The translations under genes were made by a program, and so were the position numbers. Below the pieces are notes generated by a model. That model saw only the letters and a list, made by a program, of their open reading frames with translations, was not told the origin of the DNA and did no database searches. Shown here piece by piece: positions 1 to 8,489 of a stretch of 64,000 bases of DNA. Numbering within the stretch: the stretch's first letter is position 1; the number at the start of each line of letters is the position of its first letter. Source of the stretch: Aestuariispira ectoiniformans (GTDB taxonomy: Bacteria; Pseudomonadota; Alphaproteobacteria; UBA8366; Aestuariispiraceae); assembly GCF_025136295.1 (NCBI RefSeq), contig NZ_CP062788.1, positions 2,274,501-2,338,500 of the forward strand, given 5' to 3'.

Positions 1-372
1 GAGTTTATTGGCTCGCCGAAGATGAACCTTTTCACGGTAGATGTAGACAATGCGTCGTCACCCGGCCCGATTGCCCGGCTGGCCGACGGATTGGCTGTCA
101 GCGTGCCCGACGGTTGCGGTAACAAGGTTCTGGCGGGCATTCGCCCGGAACATCTGCGGCCGGTCAGTGAAGGTGGATTGCGCGGAGAGGTCGTCGCGGT
201 GGAACATCTTGGGGCTGATACCTTCGTTTATTTCGACACGGGGATGCTGTCCAACGCCGTGGCGCGCCTCTCCGGGATTGCTCCCGTGCGGGTTGGCGAT
301 ACCATCGGATTCGGCTTTGAGGCGGCTCAATGTAACCTCTTTCATGAGAACGGGATGAGTTTGGCGGGATAG
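1..372 (+). CDS. ABC transporter ATP-binding protein, C-terminal part (MalK/UgpC type)
   Basis: The reading frame is open from the left edge and ends at a TAG. The first residues (EFIGSPKMN) match the conserved FxGxPxMN segment that lies just after the nucleotide-binding domain in MalK/UgpC-type sugar and glycerol-phosphate importers. The rest contains the IRPEHLRP segment and beta-rich TOBE/OB-fold regulatory domain expected at the end of these ATPases. About two thirds of the protein, including the Walker motifs, lies outside the window, so the substrate cannot be told. Family membership is well supported; the specific transporter is not. Confidence 0.85.
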   Translation, partial: EFIGSPKMNLFTVDVDNASSPGPIARLADGLAVSVPDGCGNKVLAGIRPEHLRPVSEGGLRGEVVAVEHLGADTFVYFDTGMLSNAVARLSGIAPVRVGDTIGFGFEAAQCNLFHENGMSLAG

Positions 373-385
373 GGCCCAGGGAAAG

Positions 386-413
386 GCGCATCCCCTGTTT
401 CAAGGGGGTGTGC
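386..413 (+). terminator. Hairpin after the ABC ATPase gene
   Basis: A 10-bp stem (386-395 with 404-413, two wobble pairs) with an 8-base loop lies 13 bases after the ATPase stop codon. There is no clear T tract, so it may be a 3'-end stabilising or weak terminator structure rather than a strong intrinsic terminator. Confidence 0.4.
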
Positions 414-543
414 GGTCATCCGATGTAATCAGGGGCGCAGGACTGTTGACGGGCAATTTGTCGGCCAGGATCGCGGCTTTGGTTGCTGCCTTATATGAAA
501 TTGTTCTAAACAGTGGAGCGTCATTACACACAAGGTCACTGTC

Positions 544-2304
544 TTGTCTGCTTTCCACTGGTCGCGCACTCAACGCCTGAGCCTCGTCGCACGTTATACC
601 CTGCTGTCCGTTGCAGTGGTTGCCGTTGCGCTCGTCGCGTTGAGCTTTCTGTACCAGCGGTTTTCCAATGAATTGGTGGACCGTCTGACGGGCGAGCGTT
701 TAAATGCCCAGGTGGCGGCAACATCGAACAAGCTTTCGGCCTTTCTTGACGCGCGGATTTATCAGCTCGTTACACTGTCCAATCACCCTGCGCTGACGGC
801 CTTTGTCAACGCGCCGAACTCCGCACCCGCCGAAGAGGCGCTGACATTGCTGCGTGTCGAGGCGGATTCCCCGGACCTTTACGGCATTTTGTTTTTTGAT
901 GGTCACGATCAACTGGATCGGCTGGTCGCCGGGCAGGCTGCGTCCGGCCCGCCCTATTGGTCGAAAACGGGATGGGATATTACGAATTTGCCCCGCGTTA
1001 TGCATGAAGGGGTGGAATTTATCGGCCCGAAACTTCCGGAAAACGGTAACTCCGGCTGGTTGTTGATGCGCCAGCAAATCCGGGATTCCGGCTCAGGGCA
1101 GAATATTTCTGTCGCCCTGCATGTGCGATTGGCGTCACTGACGGAACTGCTCGCCAGTGCAGGTGTTTCCGGTGTTATCGAGCCGCTGTTGCGAACACCC
1201 GGTGGCGTGGTCCTCGATCCCACCGGGCGACCGACGACTGTGACGGGTGAACTGATTGAGGGACCCAGTGTCCTGCCGGGGTGGAATATTGTCATGAGCG
1301 TGCATCCCGGCACCATCCTGCAGCCGATAGATCAGACGCGGTTTGTGCTTTATGTGGCGGCGGCTGTAATCATTCTGGTAATCCTGGCGATCTTTTTTGC
1401 GCTTTCGCGCAGTCTTCGGCGGCGTGTGGATACGCTGGTACAGGGCGCAAACAGCATTGCGTCGGGGGATCTCTACTATCGCCTGCCCGAAGGCTATCGT
1501 CGGGATGAGATCAGTACGGTTGCCAAGGCCTTCAATATCATGGCCCGCCAGCTCAAGGACCTGATTGACCGTACGGTCCGCGCCGAGAAGCTTGCGGTGC
1601 TGGGACAATTTGCGACCGGTGTGGCCCATGAGGTTCGCAACCCCCTGGCAACCATGAAGACAACCGTTCAGGCCCTGACGAAGCGGGAACAGGATGAGGA
1701 ACGCAAGGTCCTGCTTCATGATATGGGAAGCCAGATCGACCGGCTGTCCCGGGTCGTCAATGACCTGCTGTCCTATGGTCGCCCGGGGGAGGCCGCGCCG
1801 CGCCCGACCATGATCCGTGACCTGTTCCGCCAGACTTCCAACACCCTGGAACCGATTGCAGAGGAGGCGGGTGTCCGCCTTTTTACCAGCGGTGATTCCA
1901 GGCTGAGCATCTTTGTCGACCCGGACCAGATTCTGCAGGTTCTCCTCAATCTCGGGATTAACGCGGTCCAGGCCTGCGATGCCAATGGCACGGTCGGCCT
2001 GCGTGCGGTGGACTGTGGCGGGGCTGTTGAAATTCGAGTGACCGATGATGGTTGCGGTATACCGCGCGAGCATTTGCTTGACGTGATCCAGCCATTTTTT
2101 ACGATGAAAAGCAAAGGGACCGGGCTTGGGCTGACCATCAGCCAACAACTGGTCGAAGCCAATAACGGTACGATCAATATCGAAAGTGCTCCCCAAGAAG
2201 GCACGACAATAATTGTAATTTTACCGGCCGCCAGACCGGAGATCGTTCAGGAGGAAAAGTCGGAAAATGTCCAAGAGGATCAGAATACTGATCGTCGACG
2301 ATGA
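544..2304 (+). CDS. Membrane sensor histidine kinase, NtrB/DctB-like
   Basis: A two-component sensor kinase of 586 residues. It starts at TTG 544, with an AAGG ribosome site nine bases upstream. An N-terminal membrane segment (about 14-36) and a second one (about 267-288) enclose a periplasmic sensing domain of some 230 residues. A HAMP linker follows, then a HisKA domain with phosphoacceptor His362 in the context AHEVRNPL, and a HATPase domain with N box (N469, N473) and G1 box DDGCGIP (501-507). The last 38 bases overlap the sigma54 activator gene, so the two form a kinase/regulator pair. The extracytoplasmic sensor suggests detection of a periplasmic ligand, plausibly the substrate of the transporter downstream. 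Confidence 0.9.
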   Translation: MSAFHWSRTQRLSLVARYTLLSVAVVAVALVALSFLYQRFSNELVDRLTGERLNAQVAATSNKLSAFLDARIYQLVTLSNHPALTAFVNAPNSAPAEEALTLLRVEADSPDLYGILFFDGHDQLDRLVAGQAASGPPYWSKTGWDITNLPRVMHEGVEFIGPKLPENGNSGWLLMRQQIRDSGSGQNISVALHVRLASLTELLASAGVSGVIEPLLRTPGGVVLDPTGRPTTVTGELIEGPSVLPGWNIVMSVHPGTILQPIDQTRFVLYVAAAVIILVILAIFFALSRSLRRRVDTLVQGANSIASGDLYYRLPEGYRRDEISTVAKAFNIMARQLKDLIDRTVRAEKLAVLGQFATGVAHEVRNPLATMKTTVQALTKREQDEERKVLLHDMGSQIDRLSRVVNDLLSYGRPGEAAPRPTMIRDLFRQTSNTLEPIAEEAGVRLFTSGDSRLSIFVDPDQILQVLLNLGINAVQACDANGTVGLRAVDCGGAVEIRVTDDGCGIPREHLLDVIQPFFTMKSKGTGLGLTISQQLVEANNGTINIESAPQEGTTIIVILPAARPEIVQEEKSENVQEDQNTDRRR

Positions 2305-3628
2305 GGAGTCTTTCGTTCGCTCTCTCAGTTTTGCCCTGCGCACCGAAGGGATGGATGTAACCGGCGTCCATTCCGGTGAAGATGCCTTCCTTGAAGTGCG
2401 TAAGGAACAGTTCGACATCATTCTGCTTGACCTTCGTCTGCCCGGGGCCGACGGGATGGAGGTTCTGAGCAGTATTCATAATTTGGATGTGACGATCCCG
2501 GTCATTATGATTTCGGCTCATGGCGATACGCGGGCCGCCGTTCAGGCCGTCAAAAGCGGTGCCGCAGATTATCTGAGCAAGCCTTTCGAACTGGATGAGC
2601 TTATCCACACGATCAATACGGTGCTGGATCAAAGTCAGGTAGCGTTGGAGCTTGATTATCATCGCCGCCGCGATGTCCCGACCAGCGGGCTGATCGGCGA
2701 TTGTTCCGCCATGAAAGAGTTGCGGGATACGATCGACCGCGTTGCCCAAAGCAGCGCCAGCCGGATTTTGCTTCTGGGGGAATCCGGTACCGGCAAGGCC
2801 CTGGTCGCCCGGGCAATTCACAGCGAAAGCCCTCGCCGGGACAGGGCCTTTGTTGAAGTCAACTGCGCAGCCCTGCCGGAACAGCTCATTGAATCGGAAC
2901 TCTTCGGGGCGGAGAAGGGGGCCTATACAGGCGCTCACCAGAAGCGAACGGGGCTGGTGCGCCTGGCTGATGGCGGGACGCTTTTTCTGGATGAAATCGG
3001 AGAGTTGCCGCTCGCCCTGCAGGCAAAGTTCCTCCATTTCCTGGAAAACGGAGATTACAGGCCGGTCGGGGCGGAGCGCTCGTCATCTGCGGATGTCCGC
3101 GTGATCACGGCGACAAACAGGGACCTTGCGGAGGAAGTCCGCCTTGGCAATTTCAGGGAGGACCTGTTCTATCGACTGAATGTCATCACGATTGATATTC
3201 CGGCGCTCAGAACCCGTGGTGAGGATATATTGGCGCTTGTTGCGCATTTTGCGGATCGCCAGGCCAAGGCCGAAGGCTGTCTTCCAATTCACTTCGACCC
3301 GGCAACGCAGGATATGCTCCTGACCCATGAGTGGCGGGGCAATGTGCGCGAGTTGAAAAACCTGATTGAACGACTGACGATCCTGTATCCGGCGAAAACC
3401 ATTACACCGGACTTATTGCCCGCTGAGTTCCACGGGCAGGGTGATAGGGATGTCGCGGCGAGTGACGATGGCCAATCCATTCAATTGCAGGATCGCCTCA
3501 ATCATACTGAGCGTCATATCGTCCAGGGTGCCTTGGATGAGGCTGATGGTCATAAAGGCCGTGCCGCGGAGATTCTTGGCATATCAAGACACGCCTTGAA
3601 GCGTCGATTACAGCGCCTGGGATTGTAA
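2267..3628 (+). CDS. Sigma54-dependent response regulator (NtrC/DctD family)
   Basis: A 453-residue activator with the standard three-part layout. The receiver domain has the acidic pair D11/D12 and phosphoacceptor D55. The AAA+ domain has Walker A GESGTGK (171-177), the sigma54-contacting loop GAYTGA (218-223, Tyr in place of the usual Phe) and Walker B FLDEIGEL. A Fis-type helix-turn-helix lies at the extreme C-terminus. AGGAGG at 2249-2254 lies 12 bases before the ATG. It is translationally coupled to the kinase upstream. A canonical sigma54 promoter and two inverted repeats lie just downstream, so the neighbouring uptake operon is its likely target. Confidence 0.93.
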   Translation: MSKRIRILIVDDEESFVRSLSFALRTEGMDVTGVHSGEDAFLEVRKEQFDIILLDLRLPGADGMEVLSSIHNLDVTIPVIMISAHGDTRAAVQAVKSGAADYLSKPFELDELIHTINTVLDQSQVALELDYHRRRDVPTSGLIGDCSAMKELRDTIDRVAQSSASRILLLGESGTGKALVARAIHSESPRRDRAFVEVNCAALPEQLIESELFGAEKGAYTGAHQKRTGLVRLADGGTLFLDEIGELPLALQAKFLHFLENGDYRPVGAERSSSADVRVITATNRDLAEEVRLGNFREDLFYRLNVITIDIPALRTRGEDILALVAHFADRQAKAEGCLPIHFDPATQDMLLTHEWRGNVRELKNLIERLTILYPAKTITPDLLPAEFHGQGDRDVAASDDGQSIQLQDRLNHTERHIVQGALDEADGHKGRAAEILGISRHALKRRLQRLGL

Positions 3629-3658
3629 CCCGCCCCTTGATTGCAATCGGTGATTTTA

Positions 3659-3691
3659 CCGGGTGAGCGGTTTCCGCTCGCCCGGTTTTTT
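3659..3691 (+). terminator. Intrinsic terminator of the two-component operon
   Basis: A 12-bp GC-rich stem (3659-3670 with 3674-3685, one T-G wobble) and a 3-base loop, followed by six T residues, 30 bases after the activator stop codon. The same bases contain one of two inverted repeats that may serve as activator binding sites. Confidence 0.8.
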
Positions 3692-3713
3692 ATGGTTGAG
3701 CGGAAGCCGCTCA
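3664..3713. promoter_or_regulatory. Two inverted repeats, candidate enhancer sites (UAS) for the sigma54 activator
   Basis: The palindrome TGAGCGG-N3-CCGCTCR occurs twice, at 3664-3680 and 3697-3713. The centres are 33 bp apart, about three helical turns. They lie roughly 140 and 107 bp upstream of the -12 element of the sigma54 promoter, which is the usual distance for NtrC-family enhancers. The first copy overlaps the terminator hairpin. The repeats are seen directly; their role as binding sites is inferred from geometry and the adjacent activator gene. Confidence 0.55.
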
Positions 3714-3798
3714 TGCGTGCCTGCGGCCATAAAAAATTTAGGAGATAAAAAACGCGGTAAGCCGCACATTCATTGATGTTTTCTCCCCGTATGGCAAC

Positions 3799-3813
3799 TG
3801 GCACAGCCTTTGC
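3799..3813 (+). promoter_or_regulatory. Sigma54 (-24/-12) promoter
   Basis: TGGCAC-N5-TTGC matches the sigma54 consensus, with the -24 GG (3800-3801) and -12 GC (3812-3813) separated by exactly ten bases. It lies 60 bp before the ATG of the first binding-protein gene and just downstream of a sigma54 activator gene. Confidence 0.75.
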
Positions 3814-3872
3814 GGATAGCCTTGCCAAGGGTACAAACACGGATGGATCAACCATTCGTAGGGAGGAAAGTC

Positions 3873-5216
3873 ATGGAGGTGCGGATAAGCCCGTTTTTCG
3901 GGTGCATCACCATAGTGGCGACATTCTGTGCATTCTTGTCAGGCAAGACCGCACAGGCTGAACGCTTCGAACTGGGCGCACCGTCATCGGAGGCGGATGC
4001 GGTCGTTGGCTGTTTGTATCCGATGACAGGCCGTTCGGCGACCTATGGCCGGGACAGTATCGCCGGCATCAAAATAGCGTTGAACGACCTGAAAGCAGAG
4101 GCGGAAGCCGGTCTTTCGGTGCCGAAACTACGGGTCATTGCCGATGACCCGCGTTCCAAGGCATCCTATGCCGTTCGTCTGGCGCAGGACTTCATTGCCA
4201 ATGATCATGTGCGTTTCTTCTGCGGGATTGTATCGTCCGGCGTTGCCCATGCGGTCAGCGACCTGGCCCTGCGCGAGAAGATCATCATGGTCGGCACGGA
4301 CCATGCGTCGTCACGGCTGAGCATCGAGGCGGCTCACAAATACTATTTCCGCGTAACCAACGATAGCTGGACGTCGATGGCGGCCGGTGCACGGTATTTG
4401 CGGGATTTGCAGGAAAAAACAGGCTGGACAAAGCTTGCCTTCATCGGGCCGGACTATGACTACGGCCATGTCTCATGGACGGATTTGCAGCTTGCTCTAT
4501 CCGAACTCGGCGTTGAGTACGAGACCGTCGCGGCCTTGTGGCCGAAGCTCTACGAGCCGGATTACTCGATCTATATCGGTGCCCTGCAAAACGCCAAGCC
4601 GGACATCGTCGTGACCGCCTTGTGGGGTGGTGATTTCATTGCCTTTATCAAGCAGGCGGCGACAACCCGTTTCTTCGAGACAATTCGTCTCGCCAATTTC
4701 GATACCGGCGCCAATTACGATGTAATGATGGCGTTGGGCGACCAGCCCTATCCGGGGCTGATCCTTTCTGCGCGACACCATAACAACTGGCCGGAAACAG
4801 GCCGAAACAAGAGATTCGTCGCGCAATTCCACGAGATGACCGGTCGTTATCCGACTTATGCCGCGGAAGGGGCATATACGGGGATCATGGCCATTGCTCG
4901 TGCGATGGAGAAAGCCGGTGCGGACAATGACAACAATAACGAGGCGTTGATCAGGGCTTTCGAAGGCCTGCAACTCGCGTTGCCAGAAGATCCTCCCGGT
5001 TTTGCATCCTACATCGATCCAGACACACACCAGATTGTCCAGGCGCAAGCCGTGGGCACGGTCGTCCACAACGAGAACTTTCCACCGTCCAAACTGATGG
5101 TTGGCAACTGGGCGATCTATGACGCCGAAGACTTGAAGCCGTCCAAGGAAATCGTCTTGCGACGCCGCAAGGCGGCCCTTGGCGGATCGGAGGCGCTTCC
5201 ACCACCAACACCGTGA
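3873..5216 (+). CDS. ABC transporter substrate-binding protein (Peripla_BP_6, LivJ/AmiC fold)
   Basis: A periplasmic type-I solute-binding protein of 447 residues. I chose ATG 3873 because it has a GGGAGG ribosome site and a clear signal peptide ending near TAQA. A longer in-frame TTG at 3810 lies inside the sigma54 promoter and cannot be used from that promoter. The mature protein opens with VVGCLYPMTGRSATYG, typical of the leucine/amide-binding fold, which is also used for urea and short-chain amides. It is followed 21 bases later by a second binding-protein gene, before the permease genes. The ligand is unknown; one transporter may accept two receptors. Confidence 0.85.
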   Translation: MEVRISPFFGCITIVATFCAFLSGKTAQAERFELGAPSSEADAVVGCLYPMTGRSATYGRDSIAGIKIALNDLKAEAEAGLSVPKLRVIADDPRSKASYAVRLAQDFIANDHVRFFCGIVSSGVAHAVSDLALREKIIMVGTDHASSRLSIEAAHKYYFRVTNDSWTSMAAGARYLRDLQEKTGWTKLAFIGPDYDYGHVSWTDLQLALSELGVEYETVAALWPKLYEPDYSIYIGALQNAKPDIVVTALWGGDFIAFIKQAATTRFFETIRLANFDTGANYDVMMALGDQPYPGLILSARHHNNWPETGRNKRFVAQFHEMTGRYPTYAAEGAYTGIMAIARAMEKAGADNDNNNEALIRAFEGLQLALPEDPPGFASYIDPDTHQIVQAQAVGTVVHNENFPPSKLMVGNWAIYDAEDLKPSKEIVLRRRKAALGGSEALPPPTP

Positions 5217-5237
5217 CTTTTCCAATGGGAGGAAAAT

Positions 5238-6551
5238 GTGAAGAATAAAAAAACGTCGATCATCAAAAGCTTGATTACAGGGGCAACGGCCATTGCGCTA
5301 GCTGCCGGAATCGCCACCGGGGCATCCGCCGCGGAAAACGGCAAATTCCGTGTCGGCATCGTGACCTTCCTGTCCGGCCCGGCTGCCGGTCCGTTCGGGG
5401 TTCCGTCCGCCAATGCCGCAAAAGTTCTGGTTGAAGAACTGAACAAGGGCAATCTGCCGGCCCCTTACGACAAACTGGGCATCAACGGCGCAGAAATCGA
5501 AGCCGTCATCATTGACGAGGCCGGTGGCGCGACCAAGCAGGTCGAAGAATACCGTAATCTGGTTCAACGCCAGAAAGTCGATGCCGTGATCGGCTATGTC
5601 TCCTCCGGTGACTGCCTAGCGGTCGCACCGGTTGCCGAAGAGCTGAAAACCTTCACAGTTGCCTATGATTGCGGCACCTCCCGGCTGTTTGCTGAAAACA
5701 GCGATGCCAAATATATGTTCCGTACCGGTCTGGACGCATCCGTCGACAACATCGGTGCTGTTCGCTATCTCGCGGCCACCCGACCGGATGTAACGCGCCT
5801 GTCCGGTATCCAGCAGAACTATTCCTGGGGGCAGGATAGCTGGAATGACTTTACCGCCGCGGCTGCGAAACTGCTGCCGGAGGCTGATGTCGTAGAAGAG
5901 CAGTTCCCGAAAATCTATCAGGGCCAGTATGGTGCGGAAATCTCCGCATTGTCCGTCAAACGTCCGGAGATCGTCCACAGCAGCTTCTGGGGTGGCGACA
6001 TGGAGGCATTTGTCCTGCAGGCGAACGCGCGTGGTCTGCTGGAAGATGCGACAGGACTTCTGACCTGTGGCGAAGCCAGCTTTGGAACCTATAAGGATCA
6101 GGCACCCAACGGCATGATTATCGGCGCACGCGGTCCCTTCGGCGCCTTTGCTCCGGATAATGAGCTGAACAACTGGTTCGAAGGCGTCTATAGCGCGGCC
6201 TATGATAAAGACCCGGTCTATCCGGCAACCAAAATGGCGCAGGCCATCCTGGGTCTGAAATATGCGGCTGAAAACGCCGGTGTTGGCGACAAGGAAATCC
6301 CGTCAGCCGAACAGCTTTCCGCCGCCATGAAGGGCGCTACCTTCGAATCCGTTTCCGGTACTGTGGAAATGGCGCGCGCAAGCGGCCATCAGGCCATGCA
6401 GGGCATCACCTATGGTGAATATCACTATGAAGACGGCAAGCCGAGCATCAAGAATGCCGTCTCCTTCTCCGGTGCATGCGTGACGCCGCCGGAAGGTGTT
6501 TCCGCTGCCGAATGGATTGAACAGGGTTTCCCGGGCGCGACCTGTAACTAA
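5238..6551 (+). CDS. Second ABC transporter substrate-binding protein (Peripla_BP_6)
   Basis: A 437-residue binding protein starting at GTG 5238, with GGGAGG six bases upstream. An ATG two bases earlier is out of frame. A lysine-rich start and hydrophobic core end at GASA/AENG, a typical Sec signal. The mature part begins with RVGIVTFLSGPAAGPFG. It has the same overall fold as the protein encoded just upstream (both carry motifs such as YDCGTS/NDSWTS regions and an SFWGGD/ALWGGD segment), but the sequences differ clearly. A hairpin follows before the permease genes, so this is probably the most abundant product of the operon. Confidence 0.87.
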   Translation: MKNKKTSIIKSLITGATAIALAAGIATGASAAENGKFRVGIVTFLSGPAAGPFGVPSANAAKVLVEELNKGNLPAPYDKLGINGAEIEAVIIDEAGGATKQVEEYRNLVQRQKVDAVIGYVSSGDCLAVAPVAEELKTFTVAYDCGTSRLFAENSDAKYMFRTGLDASVDNIGAVRYLAATRPDVTRLSGIQQNYSWGQDSWNDFTAAAAKLLPEADVVEEQFPKIYQGQYGAEISALSVKRPEIVHSSFWGGDMEAFVLQANARGLLEDATGLLTCGEASFGTYKDQAPNGMIIGARGPFGAFAPDNELNNWFEGVYSAAYDKDPVYPATKMAQAILGLKYAAENAGVGDKEIPSAEQLSAAMKGATFESVSGTVEMARASGHQAMQGITYGEYHYEDGKPSIKNAVSFSGACVTPPEGVSAAEWIEQGFPGATCN

Positions 6552-6576
6552 TCGCCTGACGAAAATCTCTGTGACT

Positions 6577-6612
6577 ACGGACATCCGCAGGGTTCGGGCC
6601 CGGGATGTCCGT
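6577..6612 (+). promoter_or_regulatory. Intercistronic hairpin between binding-protein and permease genes
   Basis: A 10-bp perfect stem (6577-6586 with 6603-6612) lies 25 bases after the binding-protein stop. Such structures commonly protect the upstream mRNA end or cause partial termination, so that binding protein exceeds membrane components. The effect here is inferred. Confidence 0.6.
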
Positions 6613-6640
6613 CCTTTCTCTCGCACACTGGATTATCGAA

Positions 6641-7540
6641 ATGACAAGCCTTCTTGCCGTCCTGATTGATGGCTCGATCTATGCGTCGTGGCTGTTCCTC
6701 GTCGCCGCCGGTCTGACGGTGATTTACGGGGTAATGCGTATCCTCAACATGGCCCATGGCAGTTTCTATGCCATTGGGGCCTATTCTGCGGCATCGCTTA
6801 TCGGCTGGTATTTTAACAACGGCGTCGGGCCGGCCTGGGCGAGTTACCTTTTGCTGGTTGTCGCCGCCCTCGTTGCCGGTCTGATTGTTGGGGTTTTCAT
6901 TGAGCGCGGATTGTTGCGTTTCATGTATGGCCGCGACGAAATTCTGATGGTCATCATTACTTATGCCCTTTTGCTGATCCTGGAAGACGCCATGAAACTC
7001 GTCTGGGGGGTCAGCCCGTATTTTGCCTATCAACCCTATTCGGAACTGGGCCGTACGTCTCTCGGCCTGCTCAAGGTGTCCAATTACGACCTGGCACTGG
7101 TCGGTGTATCCGCGCTTCTCGGGCTGGCCCTGTGGGGTTGGCTGGAGCGAACCAACCAGGGCAAGGTCCTGCGCGCCGTCATTCACGACAAGGAAATTGC
7201 CGTGGCCATGGGGGTGAATGTCCGACTGATGTTCACAATCACCTTTGCCCTAGGCACCACGCTTGGTGCGCTGGCGGGGGCATTGACCGCCCCTGCGATT
7301 TCCGTCGTCCCGGGCATCGGGGTTGAGGTGATCGTCCTGGCCTTTGCCGTCGTTGTTATCGGTGGCCTCGGCAGCATTGGCGGTGCTGCCGTCGGTGCGC
7401 TTCTGGTCGGTTTCAGCCGCGCCGCTGCTGTTCATTTTGCACCTGAGTTCGAACTGTTTGTTATCTACGGGGTGATGTCGCTGGTACTCGCCTTCCGTCC
7501 CGAGGGCCTCTTCGGCCGCACATTGGCGAGGAAAATCTGA
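6641..7540 (+). CDS. Branched-chain-type ABC transporter permease LivH
   Basis: An integral membrane permease of 299 residues. An upstream ATG at 6605 would add 12 residues but lies inside the intercistronic hairpin, so I prefer ATG 6641, which gives the family-typical start MTSLLAVLIDG. Hallmarks are GLTVIYGVMRILNMAHG near the N-terminus and the conserved cytoplasmic loop with AVAMGVNV, where the ATPases dock. About eight hydrophobic spans are visible. It forms the translocation pore with the LivM protein encoded one base downstream. Substrate class follows from the family; the actual ligand is unknown. Confidence 0.88.
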   Translation: MTSLLAVLIDGSIYASWLFLVAAGLTVIYGVMRILNMAHGSFYAIGAYSAASLIGWYFNNGVGPAWASYLLLVVAALVAGLIVGVFIERGLLRFMYGRDEILMVIITYALLLILEDAMKLVWGVSPYFAYQPYSELGRTSLGLLKVSNYDLALVGVSALLGLALWGWLERTNQGKVLRAVIHDKEIAVAMGVNVRLMFTITFALGTTLGALAGALTAPAISVVPGIGVEVIVLAFAVVVIGGLGSIGGAAVGALLVGFSRAAAVHFAPEFELFVIYGVMSLVLAFRPEGLFGRTLARKI

Positions 7541-7541
7541 C

Positions 7542-8489
7542 ATGCATCTGGACAAAACTGAATTGTCGCTGATCGCGGTTGCGATTGCTTGTGTCCTGCT
7601 GGGAATGGTCTGGCCGGGCTGGCTGATTTTCCTGCTGACCATTGCCTTTGCGAAGGCGCTGGTGGTGCAGGGCGTCGTCATGCAGATGCGGGCGGGTCTC
7701 GTATCCTTCGGGCAGGGGCTGTTCTATTGTATCGGCGGCTATGCCGTCGGTATGGGCGGGCAGTTCCTGGGCATTCATGACGCCATCCTCGCCCTGGTCC
7801 TGGGTGTTGCAGTTGCCATTGTTATTGCAATGCTGTTGGGACTTTTGCTGACGCGTTATCGCGACATCTTCTTTGCGATGCTGTCCCTGGCATTCTCCAT
7901 GATCCTGTTTGGAATTCTGGTCAAAAGCCAGGAACTGGGCAGCACGGACGGCTTTAACGTTCATGACTGGACTGTTCTGGGCTGGCGTCCGCAAAGTGGG
8001 CCGCAGGGGCAGTATACGGTCTTCGCCCTGACCGTCGGCGCGGGCCTTCTGATTTCGATTTTCCTGCATCGCTACATCAAGGCTGGCATCGGCGTGATTT
8101 GCGAGGCTGTGCGCGAGAATGAAGTCCGGGTGGAATATCTCGGCCTGTCACCGCGCTGGGTCCTGTATGGCAACTATGTCGCCGCTGCTGCCGTTTCGGC
8201 ACTGGGGGGCGGCCTGACTGCGCTTGCCACAGGGCATGTGGACCCGGAAATGGCCTATTGGACCACATCCGGCGAATTCGTCTTCATTGCCTTGTTGGGA
8301 GGCATGGGCCATGTGGCAGCCCCCTTCATCGCAGCCATCGTCTTTTCTGTCGTTCGCACCTATGCAATCGAACTTGTTCCCCACACCTGGCAGATGATCC
8401 TCGGCTTCACGCTTTTGGGTGTAATTGTCTTCCTGCCGAAGGGACTGTGGAGCCTCGTCAGCCGACATAAGGAAGGAGAACGGGCATGA
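7542..8489 (+). CDS. Branched-chain-type ABC transporter permease LivM
   Basis: The second permease subunit, 315 residues, with about nine hydrophobic spans. It contains the LivM pattern of an early GLVSFGQGLFYCIGGYAVG segment and a later VRENEVRVEYLGLSP coupling loop. It begins one base after livH stops and overlaps the next ATPase gene by four bases, so the four transporter genes are translated as one unit. Confidence 0.9.
   Translation: MHLDKTELSLIAVAIACVLLGMVWPGWLIFLLTIAFAKALVVQGVVMQMRAGLVSFGQGLFYCIGGYAVGMGGQFLGIHDAILALVLGVAVAIVIAMLLGLLLTRYRDIFFAMLSLAFSMILFGILVKSQELGSTDGFNVHDWTVLGWRPQSGPQGQYTVFALTVGAGLLISIFLHRYIKAGIGVICEAVRENEVRVEYLGLSPRWVLYGNYVAAAAVSALGGGLTALATGHVDPEMAYWTTSGEFVFIALLGGMGHVAAPFIAAIVFSVVRTYAIELVPHTWQMILGFTLLGVIVFLPKGLWSLVSRHKEGERA

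Noticed and set aside
1135-2196. 353-codon minus-strand frame opposite the histidine kinase
   Set aside because: The plus strand encodes all kinase motifs in order; the minus product has no domain and no ribosome site.
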